From: Streptomycetaceae bacterium
GTDB taxonomy: Bacteria > Actinomycetota > Actinomycetes > Nanopelagicales > Nanopelagicaceae
Assembly: GCA_027488575.1 (NCBI GenBank)
Contig: JAIYBJ010000029.1
Span: 1-64,000 of the forward strand
Direction: 5' to 3'
Length of the DNA stretch: 64,000 nt
Each line of letters begins with the position of its first letter. The stretch's first letter is position 1. The notes under the pieces were generated by a model. It was not told where the DNA came from. It was given only the letters and a program-made list of their open reading frames with translations, and did no database searches. This document shows positions 37,684 to 49,027 of the stretch, in pieces. The position numbers were made by a program, and so were the translations under genes.

Positions 37684-38394
37684 TTAAGAATTTAAGATTT
37701 CCGATGCTATATCGCGGGCCCGCTTTCGTATTTCTGTGCCGGTAGGTTCCCAAGCATTAGTGATTGGTCTGCCTATAACAACGTAATTAGCTCCTGCTGC
37801 AATAGCAGCAGAGGGTGTCATGGTTCTAGCTTGATCATCTGTGCCTGCCATCGAAGCTGGGCGAACACCTGGTGTAATAATTATGGTTTCATTACCAATT
37901 ACTTGACGAATCCTGGCGGTTTCCAACGGTGAACACACAATTGCTCGCGCCCCCGCACTTACTGCTATTTGCGCCAGCTGAGTGGCACTTTCCATCGCGT
38001 CATTCTTAAACCCAATTGCAGAAACGTCTGACTCAGACATTGACGTTAAAATCGTTACAGCGGTTATGTGTGTCTGTGGTGATGCCTCTACGGCTGCGCT
38101 AATCATTGCGCTTCCTCCGCCGGCATGAACGGTTAAGAACATAGGATTCAAAGATGAAACGCTTTGCGCTGCATGTGCCACTGTGTTTGGAATATCGTGA
38201 AGTTTGAGGTCCAAGAATATTTTCGCATCCGTATTTTCAGTTACCGCTCGAATCCCTTCTTGACCAAAATTAAGGAAAAATTCGAGACCTAGTTTGAAGA
38301 CACTTACATAATCCGAAGTGGATGAGATCCAAGACTTCGCCAACTCTAAATCTGATGTGTCTACTGCGAGGATAATCGGTGCTTTAGTGCTCAT
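37684..38394 (-). CDS. pyrF: Orotidine 5'-phosphate decarboxylase
   Basis: 'ILAVDTSDLELAKSW', 'IFLDLKLHDIPNTVAHA', 'TPGVRPA'. Confidence 0.95.
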   Translation of the reverse strand: MSTKAPIILAVDTSDLELAKSWISSTSDYVSVFKLGLEFFLNFGQEGIRAVTENTDAKIFLDLKLHDIPNTVAHAAQSVSSLNPMFLTVHAGGGSAMISAAVEASPQTHITAVTILTSMSESDVSAIGFKNDAMESATQLAQIAVSAGARAIVCSPLETARIRQVIGNETIIITPGVRPASMAGTDDQARTMTPSAAIAAGANYVVIGRPITNAWEPTGTEIRKRARDIASEILNS

Positions 38395-38396
38395 AA

Positions 38397-39338
38397 CTAA
38401 TGTGTATTTTCTTCATCTGGGCGGTGGGCATAACCAACTGCTTGCGCAACCGAAGTGAACCCACGAACCTTGAGCAACTCTTTCAATTCATTTTGGATTG
38501 TGATGATGGCTGCAGGATCTCCGAAAGAAGCGGTTCCGACTGAAATGCCCTTTGCACCAGCAAGGATTAACTCCAGAGCATCTCTGCCTGTTGATACACC
38601 ACCCATTCCCAAAATCGGAATATTTGGTAGCGCTGCGTGAACTTGATAAATGGCACGAACTGCAATCGGTCTAATTGCAGGTCCGGATAAACCACCTGTT
38701 TTTCCACCTAAGTGTGGACGCATGGTGTCTAAGTTGATAACCATAGACAAAACCGTATTGATTAGTGCTAAGCCATCGGCCCCCGCATCAACAACTCCCT
38801 TAGCAATTGAAACCAAATCGGTTACATCTGGTGACAATTTAGCGATGATTGGCAACTCTCCACCGAGAGTCTTTCTTACTCCATCAATAACGCGGCGCGA
38901 AGCCTCTGGATCGCACGCAAAAACTAATCCGCGGTTTTCAACATTCGGACAAGAGATGTTTACTTCGAGTGCGCTAATTCCTGGGGCTGATCTAACTTTG
39001 CGAGCCAAAGTTGCGTACTCTTCGACGGTTTCTCCTGCTATCGAAACAATTACCCGCGCTTTCTGACTAACTAACCACGGGAGATCATTGGCTAAGAACT
39101 GATCAATTCCTGGGCCTTGCAAACCTATGGAGTTAATCATTCCACTGGGTGTTTCAGCCATGCGCGGAGTTGCACGCCCATGGCGAGGTTTACTCATCAC
39201 GGACTTAGTAACTACTGCACCGATTTCACGCAAATCAATAAACTGCGCCAATTCTTTACCGGAACTTGCGCAACCACTAGCGGTAAAAAGCGGTGATGGA
39301 AACCAAGCATTTCCAAGCGTTGTAGATAAATCAATCAT
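38397..39338 (-). CDS. pyrD: Dihydroorotate dehydrogenase (class 1B catalytic subunit)
   Basis: 'LGNAWFPSPLFTASGC', 'LEVNISCPNVENRG', 'GMGGVSTGRDALELILAGA'; ATG 39338 with ATGA overlap to pyrK stop. Confidence 0.94.
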   Translation of the reverse strand: MIDLSTTLGNAWFPSPLFTASGCASSGKELAQFIDLREIGAVVTKSVMSKPRHGRATPRMAETPSGMINSIGLQGPGIDQFLANDLPWLVSQKARVIVSIAGETVEEYATLARKVRSAPGISALEVNISCPNVENRGLVFACDPEASRRVIDGVRKTLGGELPIIAKLSPDVTDLVSIAKGVVDAGADGLALINTVLSMVINLDTMRPHLGGKTGGLSGPAIRPIAVRAIYQVHAALPNIPILGMGGVSTGRDALELILAGAKGISVGTASFGDPAAIITIQNELKELLKVRGFTSVAQAVGYAHRPDEENTH

Positions 39339-40183
39339 GAATGGACCTCGGGAACTCTGCCCACTAAATCCCACATAACTGTTGAGCCATCCATCACAGG
39401 CCCATCGACGCATGAACGCTTCATTGAAACATTGCCTTCTGAATCAGAAACTGGAAGAACACACGTCATGCAAATACCAACACCACACGCCATTGACTCT
39501 TCTACTGCGCATTGATGAACAACATCACTTCCTGCAACTATGTCTGAAATTGCTCGCAACATAGGCATCGGTCCGCAGGAATAAATCACATCTACTAATC
39601 CATCTTTGATTAAGCCAGGAATAGGTTCTGTAACTCGACCACGTTCTCCCATGGATCCATCTTCTGTATAAATCCGAAGAACGTTTACTGAACGTTTTCC
39701 TTCCATGGGTGCATATATTTTTCCGCCTGTGCTTGCACCTAAATACATATCAACACGACAGCCTCGGTTCTTCAGAACTTCTGCAAGACCAAATAGTGGT
39801 GCGGAACCATAACCTCCACCAACCAGAAGTGCTCGAACGGGTTCGGTGGGAATTCCAAAAGCTGTGCCAAGTGGAGCAATCAGATCAATCTGAGCACCCT
39901 CAACTTGCGAACATAACCACTTGCTGCCTTGACCAAAAGGCGCTGCAATTAACTCCATAGAACCGCCATACGGACCGGTTAATGAAACTCTGGAAATCGC
40001 AAAAGCTCTGCGAAGAATCATCCTTGAGTTCTCGCCACCAACTTTTATGGCTACGAAATTTCCTGGTTTACAACTATTTACCATCTCGCCTACATTTAAA
40101 AGGATCTGATGGTATTGCCCTACGCGCTTGTTTGAGACGACGGTTGCAATTATTCGTCCGGAGGCTTTGTTGATCGGTGACAT
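39335..40183 (-). CDS. pyrK: Dihydroorotate dehydrogenase electron transfer subunit
   Basis: FAD/NAD domain 'VGGGYGSAPLFGLAEVL' and [2Fe-2S] cysteines 'EESMACGVGICMTC'. Confidence 0.94.
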   Translation of the reverse strand: MSPINKASGRIIATVVSNKRVGQYHQILLNVGEMVNSCKPGNFVAIKVGGENSRMILRRAFAISRVSLTGPYGGSMELIAAPFGQGSKWLCSQVEGAQIDLIAPLGTAFGIPTEPVRALLVGGGYGSAPLFGLAEVLKNRGCRVDMYLGASTGGKIYAPMEGKRSVNVLRIYTEDGSMGERGRVTEPIPGLIKDGLVDVIYSCGPMPMLRAISDIVAGSDVVHQCAVEESMACGVGICMTCVLPVSDSEGNVSMKRSCVDGPVMDGSTVMWDLVGRVPEVHS

Positions 40184-40185
40184 GC

Positions 40186-43100
40186 TTAAGCCAACCAACT
40201 TTGAATTGATCGAATAGATAATTCTTCACGTTGCAGGGATTTAATTCCCTCAACTGCAGCTTTGAATCCTGCTGTTGTTGTAATACAAGGTACTGATCTC
40301 TGCACAGCTGCAGTACGAATTAACCAACCATCTTGGCGCGTACCACGTCCTACAGGTGTATTGATTATGAGATTGATTTCTCCAGAATTAATTAATTCGA
40401 CAATGGTTTTTTCACCAAGTGGACCTGTGCCTTCCGAATGCTTGCGTACTCGCGTGCACGGAATCTGTTTAGCCGCTAACGCATCAGCTGTGCCACCTGT
40501 TGCAAGGATACGAAACCCAATGCGCGAGAGATCATGTGCTGCTTGTATTCCTTGCGCTTTATCCTTGTCGGCCAAACTAATGAATACGGTACCGTTCTTA
40601 GGAAGTGCGCCAAAAGCACTAATTTGAGATTTTGCATAACTCTCTCCAAAAGAATTAGAAATTCCCATAACTTCACCAGTAGATCGCATTTCAGGACCAA
40701 GAACCGCATCTACGCCGCGACCATCTGTTCTGCGAAATCTATTCCAGGGGAGAACTGCTTCCTTAACTGAAATCCCCTTAGCAACTCCGTCACCGTTGCT
40801 AGGTAGTAATCCTTCTTCACGCAGTTGCGCAATTGATGCACCGACTGCCAATCGTGCGGCGGCCTTAGCCAATGCGACTCCGGTCGCTTTACTAACGAAA
40901 GGTACTGTTCGAGATGCACGAGGATTGGCTTCCAGAACAAATAAATGTGAGTCACTCATAGCAAATTGAATGTTAATTAACCCAACCACACCAACAGCTC
41001 GAGCAATCTTTGTTGTGGCGTCCTTGATACTTGCAATTTGTTCGAGAGAAAGTGACATAGAAGGCAACACGCACGCGCTATCTCCTGAGTGGATTCCCGC
41101 TTCTTCGATGTGTTCCATTACTCCCCCGAGGAACAACTCTTGACCATCAAACAAAGCGTCTACATCTATTTCAATAGCGCTATCTAGGAACCTATCTACT
41201 AAAACGGGACGATCCGGAGTTATGTCCGTGGCTCTGGAAATAAAACCTGCAAGGGAATCATCATCGTAAACAATTTCCATTCCGCGACCACCAAGAACAA
41301 AAGATGGTCGAACTAAAACGGGATAACCGATACGTTGGGCGATGTTGATTGCTTCTTGTTGTGAAGAAGCCATGCCATATTCGGGCGCCAATAAACCTTG
41401 TTGCTTAAGGATGTCGCCAAATGCTCCACGCTCTTCAGCTAAATTAATTGCTTCTGGACTGGTGCCTAAAATTGTTACTCCAGCTTCTTTTAATCCAGCC
41501 GCTAAACCGAGAGGGGTTTGACCGCCAAGTTGGGTAATAACTCCCAATACAGGACCTGCCAAAGTTTCTGCATGTATTACTTCAAGAACGTCTTCAAGAG
41601 TGAGGGGTTCAAAGTACAAGCGATCGCTTGTGTCGTAATCCGTTGAAACTGTCTCAGGATTGCAATTGAGCATAATCGTTTCAAAGTCACTAGCTTGTAG
41701 GGCAAAACTTGCATGCACACAGGAGTAATCGAATTCAATTCCCTGGCCAATACGATTAGGACCACTTCCAAGAATAATAACTGCTGGTTTTGTACGTGCT
41801 TTAACTTCGGTCTCTTCTTCGTAACTCGAATAGTGATACGGAGTAAATGCTTCAAACTCTGCGGCGCATGTGTCAACGGTTTTATACACTGGATGAATTC
41901 CAAGATGATTTCTTGTTCGGCGAACATCCTCTTCGGTGATCGACCTTAGTTGAGCGATATGGGCATCAGAAAAACCTAGGCTTTTCGCACTTCGTATCAC
42001 GTCTGTATTTAATTCACCTGGTTGAGCGATAGACGCAGCCCGTTCATTTATCAGTGAGATCTGCTCTAAATACCATGGATCAATTCTTGTTGCTTCATGT
42101 ACAGAAGAAATACTTGCTCCGCACCACATGGCTAACTGAACCTGTTGCAAGCGATATTCCGTTGGTATTCGCATTTTCTGAAGTAACTGTTCGACGGATG
42201 CTTCTGCTTTATCAGCCGGGAAAGTGAATATCGCTTCTTTTCTCTCAAGTGAGCGCAATGCTTTCATGAGAGCTTCTGGAAAACTTCGACCGATAGCCAT
42301 GGCTTCGCCAACGCTTTTCATGGTTGTTGTTAAACGTGGGTCTGCATCAGCAAATTTTTCAAAAGCAAAGCGAGGTATTTTAACAACGACATAATCCAAT
42401 GTTGGTTCAAAGGAAGCCGGAGTAACCTTCGTAATATCGTTTCTAATTTCATCTAATGTATAACCAATGGCTAACTTTGTCGCAATTTTGGCAATAGGAA
42501 AACCCGTTGCTTTAGATGCCAAAGCGCTCGAACGCGATACTCGAGGATTCATTTCAATCACGATAATGCGTCCATTAACCGGGTTAACGGCAAATTGAAT
42601 ATTACAACCGCCTGTATCGACGCCAACTTCTCGAATAATCGAAATAGAGAGATCGCGTAATTTTTGATATTCAACATCAGTAAGTGTCATTGATGGCGCC
42701 ACGGTTATCGAATCCCCTGTATGTACGCCCATCGGATCCAAGTTTTCAATACTGCAAACGATTACAACGTTATCCGTCTTATCGCGCATAACTTCTAACT
42801 CGTACTCTTTCCAACCGATAATCGATTCTTCAAGCAGAACTTCAGATGTCGGGCTATGGCGTAGGCCTGCACCTGCAATTTGTTTGAGTTCATCTTCCGA
42901 GAAAGCAATACCTGAACCCAATCCCCCCATAGTGAAGGAAGGTCTAACTACAACCGGATAATTCAACGTTTTAACTGCATCGAGTGCTTGATCCATGGTG
43001 TGGCAGATAATCGATTTTGCACTTTCACCGCCAACTTTTTCAACTATGGCTCGGAACAATTCACGATTCTCACCGCGTTTAATAGCGTCAACATCTGCAC

Positions 43101-43449
43101 CAATTAACTTAACGCCATACTTGGCTAAAGTTCCCAGTTCATATAAACCAATGGCTGCATTTAGCGCTGTCTGGCCACCAAGAGTTGCCAAAACCGCATC
43201 TGGTTTTTCTTTAACAATAATTCGTTCGATGAATTCAGGGGTGATCGGTTCGATATACGTTGCATCTGCAAACTCTGGATCAGTCATAATGGTGGCAGGA
43301 TTCGAGTTAACGAGAACTACGCGAATTCCCTCGGCTCTTAATACTCGACACGCTTGGGTTCCGGAATAATCAAATTCGCAAGCCTGGCCAATAACGATAG
43401 GTCCACTACCGATAACAAGAACACTTTTAATTGATGTATCTAAGGCCAT
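40186..43449 (-). CDS. carB: Carbamoyl-phosphate synthase large subunit
   Basis: 1087 aa; '[29 protein letters not shown]' and duplicated ATP-grasp halves. Confidence 0.98.
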   Translation of the reverse strand: MALDTSIKSVLVIGSGPIVIGQACEFDYSGTQACRVLRAEGIRVVLVNSNPATIMTDPEFADATYIEPITPEFIERIIVKEKPDAVLATLGGQTALNAAIGLYELGTLAKYGVKLIGADVDAIKRGENRELFRAIVEKVGGESAKSIICHTMDQALDAVKTLNYPVVVRPSFTMGGLGSGIAFSEDELKQIAGAGLRHSPTSEVLLEESIIGWKEYELEVMRDKTDNVVIVCSIENLDPMGVHTGDSITVAPSMTLTDVEYQKLRDLSISIIREVGVDTGGCNIQFAVNPVNGRIIVIEMNPRVSRSSALASKATGFPIAKIATKLAIGYTLDEIRNDITKVTPASFEPTLDYVVVKIPRFAFEKFADADPRLTTTMKSVGEAMAIGRSFPEALMKALRSLERKEAIFTFPADKAEASVEQLLQKMRIPTEYRLQQVQLAMWCGASISSVHEATRIDPWYLEQISLINERAASIAQPGELNTDVIRSAKSLGFSDAHIAQLRSITEEDVRRTRNHLGIHPVYKTVDTCAAEFEAFTPYHYSSYEEETEVKARTKPAVIILGSGPNRIGQGIEFDYSCVHASFALQASDFETIMLNCNPETVSTDYDTSDRLYFEPLTLEDVLEVIHAETLAGPVLGVITQLGGQTPLGLAAGLKEAGVTILGTSPEAINLAEERGAFGDILKQQGLLAPEYGMASSQQEAINIAQRIGYPVLVRPSFVLGGRGMEIVYDDDSLAGFISRATDITPDRPVLVDRFLDSAIEIDVDALFDGQELFLGGVMEHIEEAGIHSGDSACVLPSMSLSLEQIASIKDATTKIARAVGVVGLINIQFAMSDSHLFVLEANPRASRTVPFVSKATGVALAKAAARLAVGASIAQLREEGLLPSNGDGVAKGISVKEAVLPWNRFRRTDGRGVDAVLGPEMRSTGEVMGISNSFGESYAKSQISAFGALPKNGTVFISLADKDKAQGIQAAHDLSRIGFRILATGGTADALAAKQIPCTRVRKHSEGTGPLGEKTIVELINSGEINLIINTPVGRGTRQDGWLIRTAAVQRSVPCITTTAGFKAAVEGIKSLQREELSIRSIQSWLA

Positions 43450-44576
43450 TAGTTAACCCTTTGTGCAACTGGATATTTCAACATTAATTCAATGAAACGA
43501 TCAAATAAATAATCAGCATCATGTGGACCTGCCGCAGCTTCGGGGTGATACTGAACGCTAAAAGCGCCTCTTTCTAGCAACTGTAAACCTTCAACCACGC
43601 CATCATTAAGTGATACGTGTGTAACTTCACCGGTCCCAAAGACTGTAGAGAAGACACCATCTGTTGGAGCCTTTAGCGCGAATCCATGATTGTGCGCAGT
43701 TATTTCAACCTTATTTGTATTCTTATCGATTACAGGTTGATTGATACCACGATGCCCAAACTGCAACTTATATGTTTCAAATCCTAGAGCGCGACCTAGA
43801 ATTTGATGTCCAAAACAAATTCCAAATACAGGAATCTCAGCTAACAAAACTTCACGTACTAAATCAATTGTGGCCGTCATTGTTGCAGGATCTCCTGGAC
43901 CATTAGAAAGAAAAACTCCATCAGGTTTAAGAGCTGCTATGTCGCTAAAGGCAGTGTTGTAAGGCATCACGTGCGTTTCGACTCCACGAATAGAAAGTGC
44001 GCGTGGAGTTGCTCCCTTTATTCCCAAATCAATAGCAGCAACTGTGAATTTTTTGGTACCAACCGCAGGAACGACGTAGCTTTGTTTTGTTGAAACATCT
44101 TCACTTAAATAAGAACCAGACATCTGAGGTTGCTTGCGAACTTCGATAACCATTTCTTCTCTGCTGAGATTCTGACCAGAAAAGATACCTACTCGCATCG
44201 CACCGCGGTCGCGTAAATGTCTCGTCAAGGCCCGAGTATCGACCCCTGAAATGCCGACAATTTTTTGTTTAATTAACTCCTGTTCGAGTGAGTTTTCACT
44301 ACGCCAATTACTTGTTACTGGTGATGGGTTTCTGACCACAAATCCCGAAACCCAAATTTTCTTGGATTCATTATCTTCTGTATTCATTCCCGTATTGCCT
44401 ATATGCGGGGCAGTCATAACAACAACTTGCTTATGGTACGAAGGATCCGTAAGGGTTTCTTGGTAGCCCGTCATGCCGGTTTGAAACACTGCTTCGCCAA
44501 AAGTTGTTCCCTCAAAAGCCCACGATGAACCTTCAAAAATTCGTCCGTCATCTAGAACCAAAAAGGCTTTACTCAT
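43449..44576 (-). CDS. carA: Carbamoyl-phosphate synthase small subunit
   Basis: '[18 protein letters not shown]', glutaminase '[17 protein letters not shown]'. Confidence 0.97.
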   Translation of the reverse strand: MSKAFLVLDDGRIFEGSSWAFEGTTFGEAVFQTGMTGYQETLTDPSYHKQVVVMTAPHIGNTGMNTEDNESKKIWVSGFVVRNPSPVTSNWRSENSLEQELIKQKIVGISGVDTRALTRHLRDRGAMRVGIFSGQNLSREEMVIEVRKQPQMSGSYLSEDVSTKQSYVVPAVGTKKFTVAAIDLGIKGATPRALSIRGVETHVMPYNTAFSDIAALKPDGVFLSNGPGDPATMTATIDLVREVLLAEIPVFGICFGHQILGRALGFETYKLQFGHRGINQPVIDKNTNKVEITAHNHGFALKAPTDGVFSTVFGTGEVTHVSLNDGVVEGLQLLERGAFSVQYHPEAAAGPHDADYLFDRFIELMLKYPVAQRVN

Positions 44577-45886
44577 GACTTATCTTCCACATGTAATTGC
44601 GGAACTAACGCAGAATTGAGCAGCGTTGGAACTCCCTTGAAGAAAGTTTCAGAAATCACGCCAGGTAGTTCCATTCCATGAAAAGGAGTGTTGCGACTAC
44701 GAGAGGCTACTAAGTCACGGTCCACTCTCCAACTGGCACGAGGGTCAAACAGGGTGAGATTTGCCATTTCGCCAACTTTGAATTGCCCACCCTGGTGGGG
44801 GTAGCGGCCAATACGCGCTGGAGTCCTTGAAAAACGCTCTGCCACGCCTTGCCAATCCAAGAGCTTCGTTTCAACCATTGTTAGAGCAATAATCGAAAGT
44901 GCTGTTTCTAATCCGAGCATTCCAAAGGCTGCTTCTTGCCATTCGCACTCTTTACTCTCAGCCGGATGTGGTGCGTGATCAGTTGCAACTATGTCAATGA
45001 TTCCTTCTGCCAGTGCTTCACGTAAGGCATGAACATCTTTTTCTGTTCGAAGCGGTGGATTAACTTTGTATACAGGATCATATGAAGTAGCTAACTCATC
45101 TGTTAAAAGTAAGTGGTGAGGAGTTACCTCAGCCGTGACATTAATTCCACGAGCTTTTGCCCATCTGATAATTTCCACACCACCTGCAGTTGTGACGTGG
45201 CAAACGTGTAACCGAGATTGAACGTGATCCACTAACAAAACATCACGCGCAATAATTGCTTCTTCAGCAACAGCTGGCCAACCCTTAAGGCCTAACACCG
45301 AAGAAACTACGCCTTCATTCATTTGCGCATTTACGGTTAGGTCGGGATCTTGGGCATGCTGTGCGATTACTCCATCGAACTTCTTTACATACTCAAGAGC
45401 TTTACGCATCACAGCCGGGTCAGAGACGCAGTGTCCATCATCGCTGAAAACACGAACCCGAGCGGCGCTATCTGCCATGGCACCTATTTCAGATAATTCT
45501 GTACCATCCAAATTCCTGGTTACCGCGCCAATGGGAAATACATCGCAGATGCCAGCTTCAACTCCTAAACGTAAAACCTGTTCTACAACACCTGCGGTAT
45601 CAGCAACTGGTGAGGTGTTAGGCATTGCTGAAACTGCGGTGAATCCACCTTTTGCCCCAGCGCGCGAAGCTGACAGAACAGTTTCGGAATCTTCTTTACC
45701 GGGTTCACGAAGATGCGTGTGCAGATCAACTAGTCCAGGCAGAATGATTTTTTGGGACGCATCAATTACCTGAGCTCCACTGTTCGCTGGATTTTGGTAA
45801 CCAACAATTTTTCCTTCACTGATGTATAAATCTTTCTTGGAACCATCATCGAGAGTTCCACCCGAAATAAAATAATTTCTGCTCAT
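44573..45886 (-). CDS. pyrC: Dihydroorotase
   Basis: '[19 protein letters not shown]', '[14 protein letters not shown]'. Confidence 0.96.
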   Translation of the reverse strand: MSRNYFISGGTLDDGSKKDLYISEGKIVGYQNPANSGAQVIDASQKIILPGLVDLHTHLREPGKEDSETVLSASRAGAKGGFTAVSAMPNTSPVADTAGVVEQVLRLGVEAGICDVFPIGAVTRNLDGTELSEIGAMADSAARVRVFSDDGHCVSDPAVMRKALEYVKKFDGVIAQHAQDPDLTVNAQMNEGVVSSVLGLKGWPAVAEEAIIARDVLLVDHVQSRLHVCHVTTAGGVEIIRWAKARGINVTAEVTPHHLLLTDELATSYDPVYKVNPPLRTEKDVHALREALAEGIIDIVATDHAPHPAESKECEWQEAAFGMLGLETALSIIALTMVETKLLDWQGVAERFSRTPARIGRYPHQGGQFKVGEMANLTLFDPRASWRVDRDLVASRSRNTPFHGMELPGVISETFFKGVPTLLNSALVPQLHVEDKS

Positions 45887-46833
45887 GCGAGTGCTCCCGA
45901 TTCAATGCCTTCTCCAGTTAAAAGCGTGTACAGAATTGCCATTCTTACGCTCACACCATTGCTTACTTGCTCAACGATTACTGAGCGGGCACTGTCGGCA
46001 ACGTCGGCTGTAATTTCTAATCCGCGATTCATGGGACCTGGATGCATAATGATTGAGCTCGTTTTCATTCTCTTAACTCGATCAGCATTTAATCCAAAGT
46101 AGCGCGAATACTCCCTTGCATTTGGAAAGTAGAGTTCATTCATTCTTTCATTTTGAACGCGAAGCATCATGATGGCGTCAACTTGTGGAATCACATCATC
46201 AAAATCATATGAAACATCTGCAGGCCAACTTTCAATTCCAAATGGAAGTAGAGTCGGTGGGGCAATGACTGTAACTGCAGCTCCAAGTTTAGAAAGTAAC
46301 AAAATATTTGACCGCGCAACGCGAGAGTGCAAGATGTCCCCCACAACTGCCACATGTAAGCCCTTGAGGTTTTGTGCGCCGTGCATTAAATGTTTGCGAA
46401 GTGTGTAGGCATCCAATAGAGCTTGGCTTGGATGTTCATGGGTTCCATCTCCTGCGTTTATAACTGTTCCGGACATCCATTGCGAGGAAGCCAAGCGGTG
46501 GGCCGCACCAGATGCTTGGTGGCGGATGATCACTGCATCAGCGCCCATTGCTTGCAGGGTTTGAGCAGTGTCCTTCAAAGATTCGCCCTTGCTTACACTT
46601 GAACCTTTAGCGCTGAAATTAATGACGTCTGCGGATAATCTCTTTGCAGCTGCCTCAAATGAGATTCGAGTTCGGGTTGAATCTTCGGCAAATAGATTAA
46701 CGATGGTTCGACCGCGCAAAGTAGGAAGTTTCTTCATGGGCGCATCAGAAACCCGAGCGAGCTCGACCGCGGTGTTAAGAATTCCAATTGCTTCACTCTC
46801 GCTCAGATCATTGATTGATAAAAGATGTTTCAT
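45883..46833 (-). CDS. pyrB: Aspartate carbamoyltransferase catalytic subunit
   Basis: '[20 protein letters not shown]', '[21 protein letters not shown]'. Confidence 0.96.
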   Translation of the reverse strand: MKHLLSINDLSESEAIGILNTAVELARVSDAPMKKLPTLRGRTIVNLFAEDSTRTRISFEAAAKRLSADVINFSAKGSSVSKGESLKDTAQTLQAMGADAVIIRHQASGAAHRLASSQWMSGTVINAGDGTHEHPSQALLDAYTLRKHLMHGAQNLKGLHVAVVGDILHSRVARSNILLLSKLGAAVTVIAPPTLLPFGIESWPADVSYDFDDVIPQVDAIMMLRVQNERMNELYFPNAREYSRYFGLNADRVKRMKTSSIIMHPGPMNRGLEITADVADSARSVIVEQVSNGVSVRMAILYTLLTGEGIESGALA

Positions 46834-47366
46834 AGTTCGCCGGCCCTACCGACTAAAACTTCGTCAACTCCATCAATTTCGCTCAGATGAACTTTCACGG
46901 ATTGATCACGTGAAGTCGGCAAGTTCTTGCCAACAAAGTCAGCGCGAATAGGCAGCTCGCGATGTCCTCGATCGATCAGGACTGCTAATTGCACTGTGCG
47001 TGGTCGCCCAATTTCTCCAAGAGCATCGAGTGCGGCTCTAATTGTTCGGCCAGAGAAGAAAACATCATCGACAAGGACAACATCTTTGCCTTCTATGCCT
47101 GCGGTAGGAATCTTCGTTGGCATCAACGCGCGTGGTGGGCGTAAGCGAAGATCGTCGCGATGAAGAGTTATATCTAGGGCTCCGACTGGAACAGATTTTG
47201 ATTCAATTCCTTCAATAATTGTTGCAATACGAAGAGCTAAGTGGGCACCGCGTGTAGGTATACCGAGTAAAACTAAATTATTTGAACCACCATTGCGTTC
47301 AAGAATTTCATGTGAAATGCGAGTCAGTGCTCGGGACATATCTGCCGGTGGCAGGGCAACACTCAT
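46830..47366 (-). CDS. pyrR: Bifunctional pyr operon regulator / uracil phosphoribosyltransferase
   Basis: '[32 protein letters not shown]', '[22 protein letters not shown]'; ATG at 47366 with AAGGAG SD; the ORF extension to 47612 is 5' UTR. Confidence 0.95.
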   Translation of the reverse strand: MSVALPPADMSRALTRISHEILERNGGSNNLVLLGIPTRGAHLALRIATIIEGIESKSVPVGALDITLHRDDLRLRPPRALMPTKIPTAGIEGKDVVLVDDVFFSGRTIRAALDALGEIGRPRTVQLAVLIDRGHRELPIRADFVGKNLPTSRDQSVKVHLSEIDGVDEVLVGRAGEL

Positions 47367-47379
47367 GTAAATCTCCTTC

Positions 47380-47397
47380 CCCACCTCGCAGGATGGG
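47380..47397 (-). promoter_or_regulatory. Candidate PyrR-binding RNA hairpin in pyr operon leader
   Basis: Minus-strand RNA CCCAUCCUGCGAGGUGGG: contains RUCCNGNGAGGY core, CC/GG and CCCA/UGGG stem, just upstream of the pyrR SD. Confidence 0.75.
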
Positions 47398-47448
47398 TCG
47401 TTAAAGGATGTGTGCGAACAATAGCACCAAAGAAGTGGGACCTGTGGA

Positions 47449-47470
47449 TAGGAAAACCGGTGTTTTCCTA
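47449..47470. repeat. Perfect 9-bp-arm inverted repeat TAGGAAAAC-CGGT-GTTTTCCTA upstream of bldD
   Basis: Read directly; lies in the pyrR/bldD divergent intergenic region ~20 bp from the bldD ATG. Confidence 0.85.
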
Positions 47471-47490
47471 GCTGAATTAGATTGCCCTGT

Positions 47491-47988
47491 ATGAGCAAGA
47501 ACGCCGATACTGTCAACAGAGCCGAACGACTAGGAAGAATCCTGCGCAGAATCCGCATGGAGAAGCAATGGAGTTTGAAGGATTTCGAGAGATCTTGCGG
47601 CGGTGAAATCAAAGATGTCGTACTTGGTTCTTATGAACGTGCAACGCGTTCAGTTTCTGTAACAAACTTAGAAATTATAGCCAATACGTATCAAATACCC
47701 ATGAGCGCTCTCTTTGATGAGAACAAAGAGTTTAATCACTCAGGAATTCAAGGACGCGTCATCCTGGATTTACGTAAAATTCGGGATTCAATGGCAACCT
47801 CTAATTCAGAGGCGTTATCCCTACTCCATCAGTTCACCAAAACCATCGTCACTATGCGAATGGATTGGAACGGCGAGATTCTCTCACTTCGTACAAGTGA
47901 CGCAGCTTTTCTTTCAATTTTTTTTGCAAACAAAGATATTGAGCTGCAAAACTTCTTAATAACTAAAGATTCAGATCGCCACGGATAG
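47491..47988 (+). CDS. bldD: BldD-family transcriptional regulator
   Basis: N-terminal HTH '[45 protein letters not shown]'; C-terminal '[15 protein letters not shown]' = RxD-X8-RxxD; position next to nusB/pyrR. Confidence 0.92.
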   Translation: MSKNADTVNRAERLGRILRRIRMEKQWSLKDFERSCGGEIKDVVLGSYERATRSVSVTNLEIIANTYQIPMSALFDENKEFNHSGIQGRVILDLRKIRDSMATSNSEALSLLHQFTKTIVTMRMDWNGEILSLRTSDAAFLSIFFANKDIELQNFLITKDSDRHG

Positions 47989-48385
47989 AGGCAATTCTTC
48001 CAAGAACGCCATGGATGTATCCGGCCGATTCATCAGTAGATAACTCCTTGGCGAGGGCTAAAGCTTCATCTATCGCAACTGCATCTGGAACATCTTCTTG
48101 CCACAAAATCTCGAATATCCCTAAGCGCAAAACGTTTCTGTCCACTGCAGGTAGACGATCCATATCCCAACCTTGGGCGTACGTTGAAATCAGCTCATCA
48201 ATTTTGCGCTTGTGGGTGTCTACACCTGAGATTAGTACTTTTGTGTAATCACGAATTGGTCGAGCGTCAGGACCATCCTCTTCGACATCACGAAGAGCTA
48301 GTAAGTCCGTTGAAGGTTTGCCGCGAATATCAGATTCGTATAGCAAATCCAGAGATTGCTTACGAGCCTTACTTCTTGCCGACAC
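47963..48385 (-). CDS. nusB: Transcription antitermination factor NusB
   Basis: 'RSKARKQSLDLLYESDIRG', 'LRLGIFEILWQEDVPDAVAIDEALALAKELSTDESAGYIHGVLGRI'. Confidence 0.96.
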   Translation of the reverse strand: MSARSKARKQSLDLLYESDIRGKPSTDLLALRDVEEDGPDARPIRDYTKVLISGVDTHKRKIDELISTYAQGWDMDRLPAVDRNVLRLGIFEILWQEDVPDAVAIDEALALAKELSTDESAGYIHGVLGRIASIRGDLNL

Positions 48386-48387
48386 TG

Positions 48388-48957
48388 TTAAGCGCGACCT
48401 TGGTACGAACCATCTCGAGTGTCCACTAGAACCACTTCGTCTTGCTTGATGAAAAGCGGAACCTGAATCTCAATACCTGTTTCAACAGTTGCTGGCTTGG
48501 TTCCACCTGAAGAACGATCGCCTTGAATTCCAGGTTCTGTGTAAGTAATTGTTAGTGGAACAGATGCGGGTAATTCAATATACAAAGGATTTCCTTCATG
48601 AACAGCCACAATCGCTTCTGTGTTCTCTAACATGTAGTTAACCGCATCGCCGACAACATCAGCTGAAATATTGGTTTGATCAAAAGTCTTGTTATCCATA
48701 AAGACGAAATCTTCTCCATCTTTATATAGGAAGTTCATTTCGCGTTTTTCAAGTATTGCCACTTCAATCTTCACACCAGCATTGAAAGTCTTATCTACAA
48801 CTTTTCCGGTTAGTACCGATTTCAGCTTGGTACGAACGAATGCTGGACCCTTGCCTGGCTTAACGTGCTGGAATTCAACAACGTTCCACAATTGTCCTTC
48901 GATGTCTAACGTCATTCCATTTTTTAGATCATTCGTTGTTGCCACTTGTATAACCAC
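48388..48957 (-). CDS. efp: Elongation factor P
   Basis: '[52 protein letters not shown]'. Confidence 0.97.
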   Translation of the reverse strand: MVIQVATTNDLKNGMTLDIEGQLWNVVEFQHVKPGKGPAFVRTKLKSVLTGKVVDKTFNAGVKIEVAILEKREMNFLYKDGEDFVFMDNKTFDQTNISADVVGDAVNYMLENTEAIVAVHEGNPLYIELPASVPLTITYTEPGIQGDRSSGGTKPATVETGIEIQVPLFIKQDEVVLVDTRDGSYQGRA

Positions 48958-48989
48958 GCTTTTCCTGTAATCGGGCCTATTGGGCCGGG

Positions 48990-49006
48990 CTATCGATTAT
49001 CGATAG
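48990..49006. repeat. Palindrome CTATCGAT-T-ATCGATAG upstream of efp
   Basis: Perfect 8-bp arms with 1-nt centre, about 33 bp upstream of the efp ATG. Confidence 0.85.
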
Positions 49007-49027
49007 TCAAGGGTGTAAGGATACCCG

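Noticed and set aside
47367-47612. N-terminal extension of the pyrR ORF (260 aa form)
   Set aside because: Homology starts at [14 protein letters not shown] (ATG 47366) with a good SD; the upstream part covers the PyrR hairpin and overlaps the divergent bldD gene.
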